Below, one piece after another: positions 63,401 through 64,000 of a stretch of 64,000 nt of DNA (its first letter is position 1; every line of letters begins with the position of its first letter). Location: assembly GCA_963966185.1 (NCBI GenBank), contig CAWZYM010000139.1:558001-622000 (forward strand), given 5' to 3'. The stretch is from Rhabditoides inermis. Its lineage: Eukaryota; Nematoda; Chromadorea; Rhabditida; Rhabditidae. The notes under the pieces were generated by a model. That model was not told the origin of the DNA and made no database searches. It saw only the letters and a list, made by a program, of their open reading frames with translations. The position numbers and the translations under genes were made by a program.

Positions 63401-64000
63401 AGCTTCAGATAGCTACAACCGATCCTAGATCGGTCGTCGAATATGCACAGACAGAAAACATCGATTTTCGTTACGAAAAAGCCCATTGTTTTTCTCAGAC
63501 ATTTCGGGTTTTTCAAAATGTATAATTTGAATGCGAACAGAAGACCCAGTTGCAGTTGTGTATAATTCTCATAAGTGCTTTTGAATGAACAAGTTATCGT
63601 TCATCTCTCTCTTTCTCCCCTTCTCTCCCTCTCTTCTCTTGCCCCAGTCTCCTCGCTACCAAGGGCGAGAGCACCATGTATTTTGAAACGTGAGCACACA
63701 ACGGTCCTGTAACTTTGCAGGAGTCAAGCTTCAGATAGATACAACCGATCCTAGATTGGTCGTCGAATATGCACAGACAGAACACCTCGATTTACGTTAG
63801 GAAGAAGACCATTGTTTTTTTCAGACATTTCGGGTTTTTCTGAAAGTATAATTTGAATGCAAATAGAAGACCCAGTTGCAGTTGTGTCCAACTCTCACAA
63901 GTGCTTGTGAATGAAAAAGTTATCGTTTATCTCTCTCTTTCTCCCCCTCTCTACCTCTCTTCTCTTGCCCCAGTCTTCTCGCTACCAAGGGCAAGAGCAC
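60405..64000. repeat. Copy of ~52990-55926 with one extra dimer
   Basis: Offset is 7415 bp up to the dimer cluster (53219/60634, 53881/61296) and 8074 bp after it (54841/62915, 55520/63594). The 659-bp difference is exactly one additional alpha-beta dimer. The match continues to the window end, which cuts a monomer after AGAGCAC. Confidence 0.85.
61024..63000. repeat. Three 659-bp alpha-beta dimers
   Basis: Dimers 61024-61682, 61683-62341 and 62342-63000 are followed by delta at 63001. Other dimer clusters in the window have two standard units before delta, so this is a local copy-number gain. Confidence 0.9.

Larger units (their letters stand above)
15401..64000. repeat. Satellite array, homogenised higher-order segment
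   Basis: About 148 monomers of mostly 326-331 bp in one orientation, continuing past the window end. At least five subtypes recur in ordered blocks and are described separately. Copies of the same block differ at very few positions over several kilobases, in contrast to the larger differences between adjacent monomers. That is the signature of higher-order repeats as in alphoid-like centromeric satellites. No gene, rRNA, tRNA or other transposon is visible in this stretch. Centromeric or pericentromeric location is inferred only. Confidence 0.96.

Noticed and set aside
1..64000. CRISPR array
   Set aside because: Repeats are ~330 bp and directly adjacent with no short repeat plus unique spacer design, there are no cas genes, and the DNA is eukaryotic.
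1..64000. tRNA, rRNA or other structured RNA genes
   Set aside because: No cloverleaf-like, rRNA-like or snRNA-like stretch was recognised by reading; a covariance-model scan was not possible here.

Overview
This window is eukaryotic repetitive DNA with no supportable protein-coding or RNA gene. It is one satellite array of a roughly 330-bp monomer, about 177 copies judged by length. It runs off both window edges in one constant orientation and is interrupted once, at 5441-11138, by a composite mobile element. The satellite with higher-order repeats, the Helitron-type termini and the long (GA)n tracts point to an animal genome, perhaps an arthropod, but no species can be named from the sequence.

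Layout. 1-5440 holds relatively diverged satellite monomers, with an approximately 2.3-kb (7-monomer) periodicity. 5441-8127 and 8128-11138 are two non-autonomous Helitron-like units lying head to tail. Each starts TCCCCCTTTCATACTAAT and ends in a GC-rich hairpin (GGCGCGCGACAGCGCGCC) followed by CTAG. The join between them is exactly CTAG|TC. They interrupt one 327-bp monomer between two T residues with no target duplication. The uninterrupted paralogous site is at 13372/13373. Most of each unit's second half is a minisatellite carrying long GA tracts. Neither unit shows a Rep/helicase reading frame.

11139-15400 continues the diverged satellite, including a duplicate of the 3.2-5.4 kb block. 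From about 15.4 kb to the end the array is much more homogeneous and is built from at least five monomer subtypes (called here alpha, beta, gamma, delta, epsilon). These form nested higher-order repeats: alpha-beta dimers of 659 bp, a 9-monomer block of 2958 bp, a 20-monomer tandem duplication of 6583 bp, a 23-monomer tandem duplication of about 7563 bp, and further copies displaced by about 9187 and 7415/8074 bp. Chimeric monomers lie at several block joins, as expected from unequal exchange. An island at 57.1-59.3 kb carries edge-type, damaged monomers.

Each monomer carries a long pyrimidine tract ending in AG and short dyad symmetries (ACCGATCCTAGATCGGT and TCACAAGTGCTTGTGA). The many short open frames on both strands follow from repetition of one monomer and are not called as genes. 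The strongest candidates for something unusual are the tandem Helitron dimer with an in-window empty site, and the nested higher-order satellite architecture with visible exchange points.
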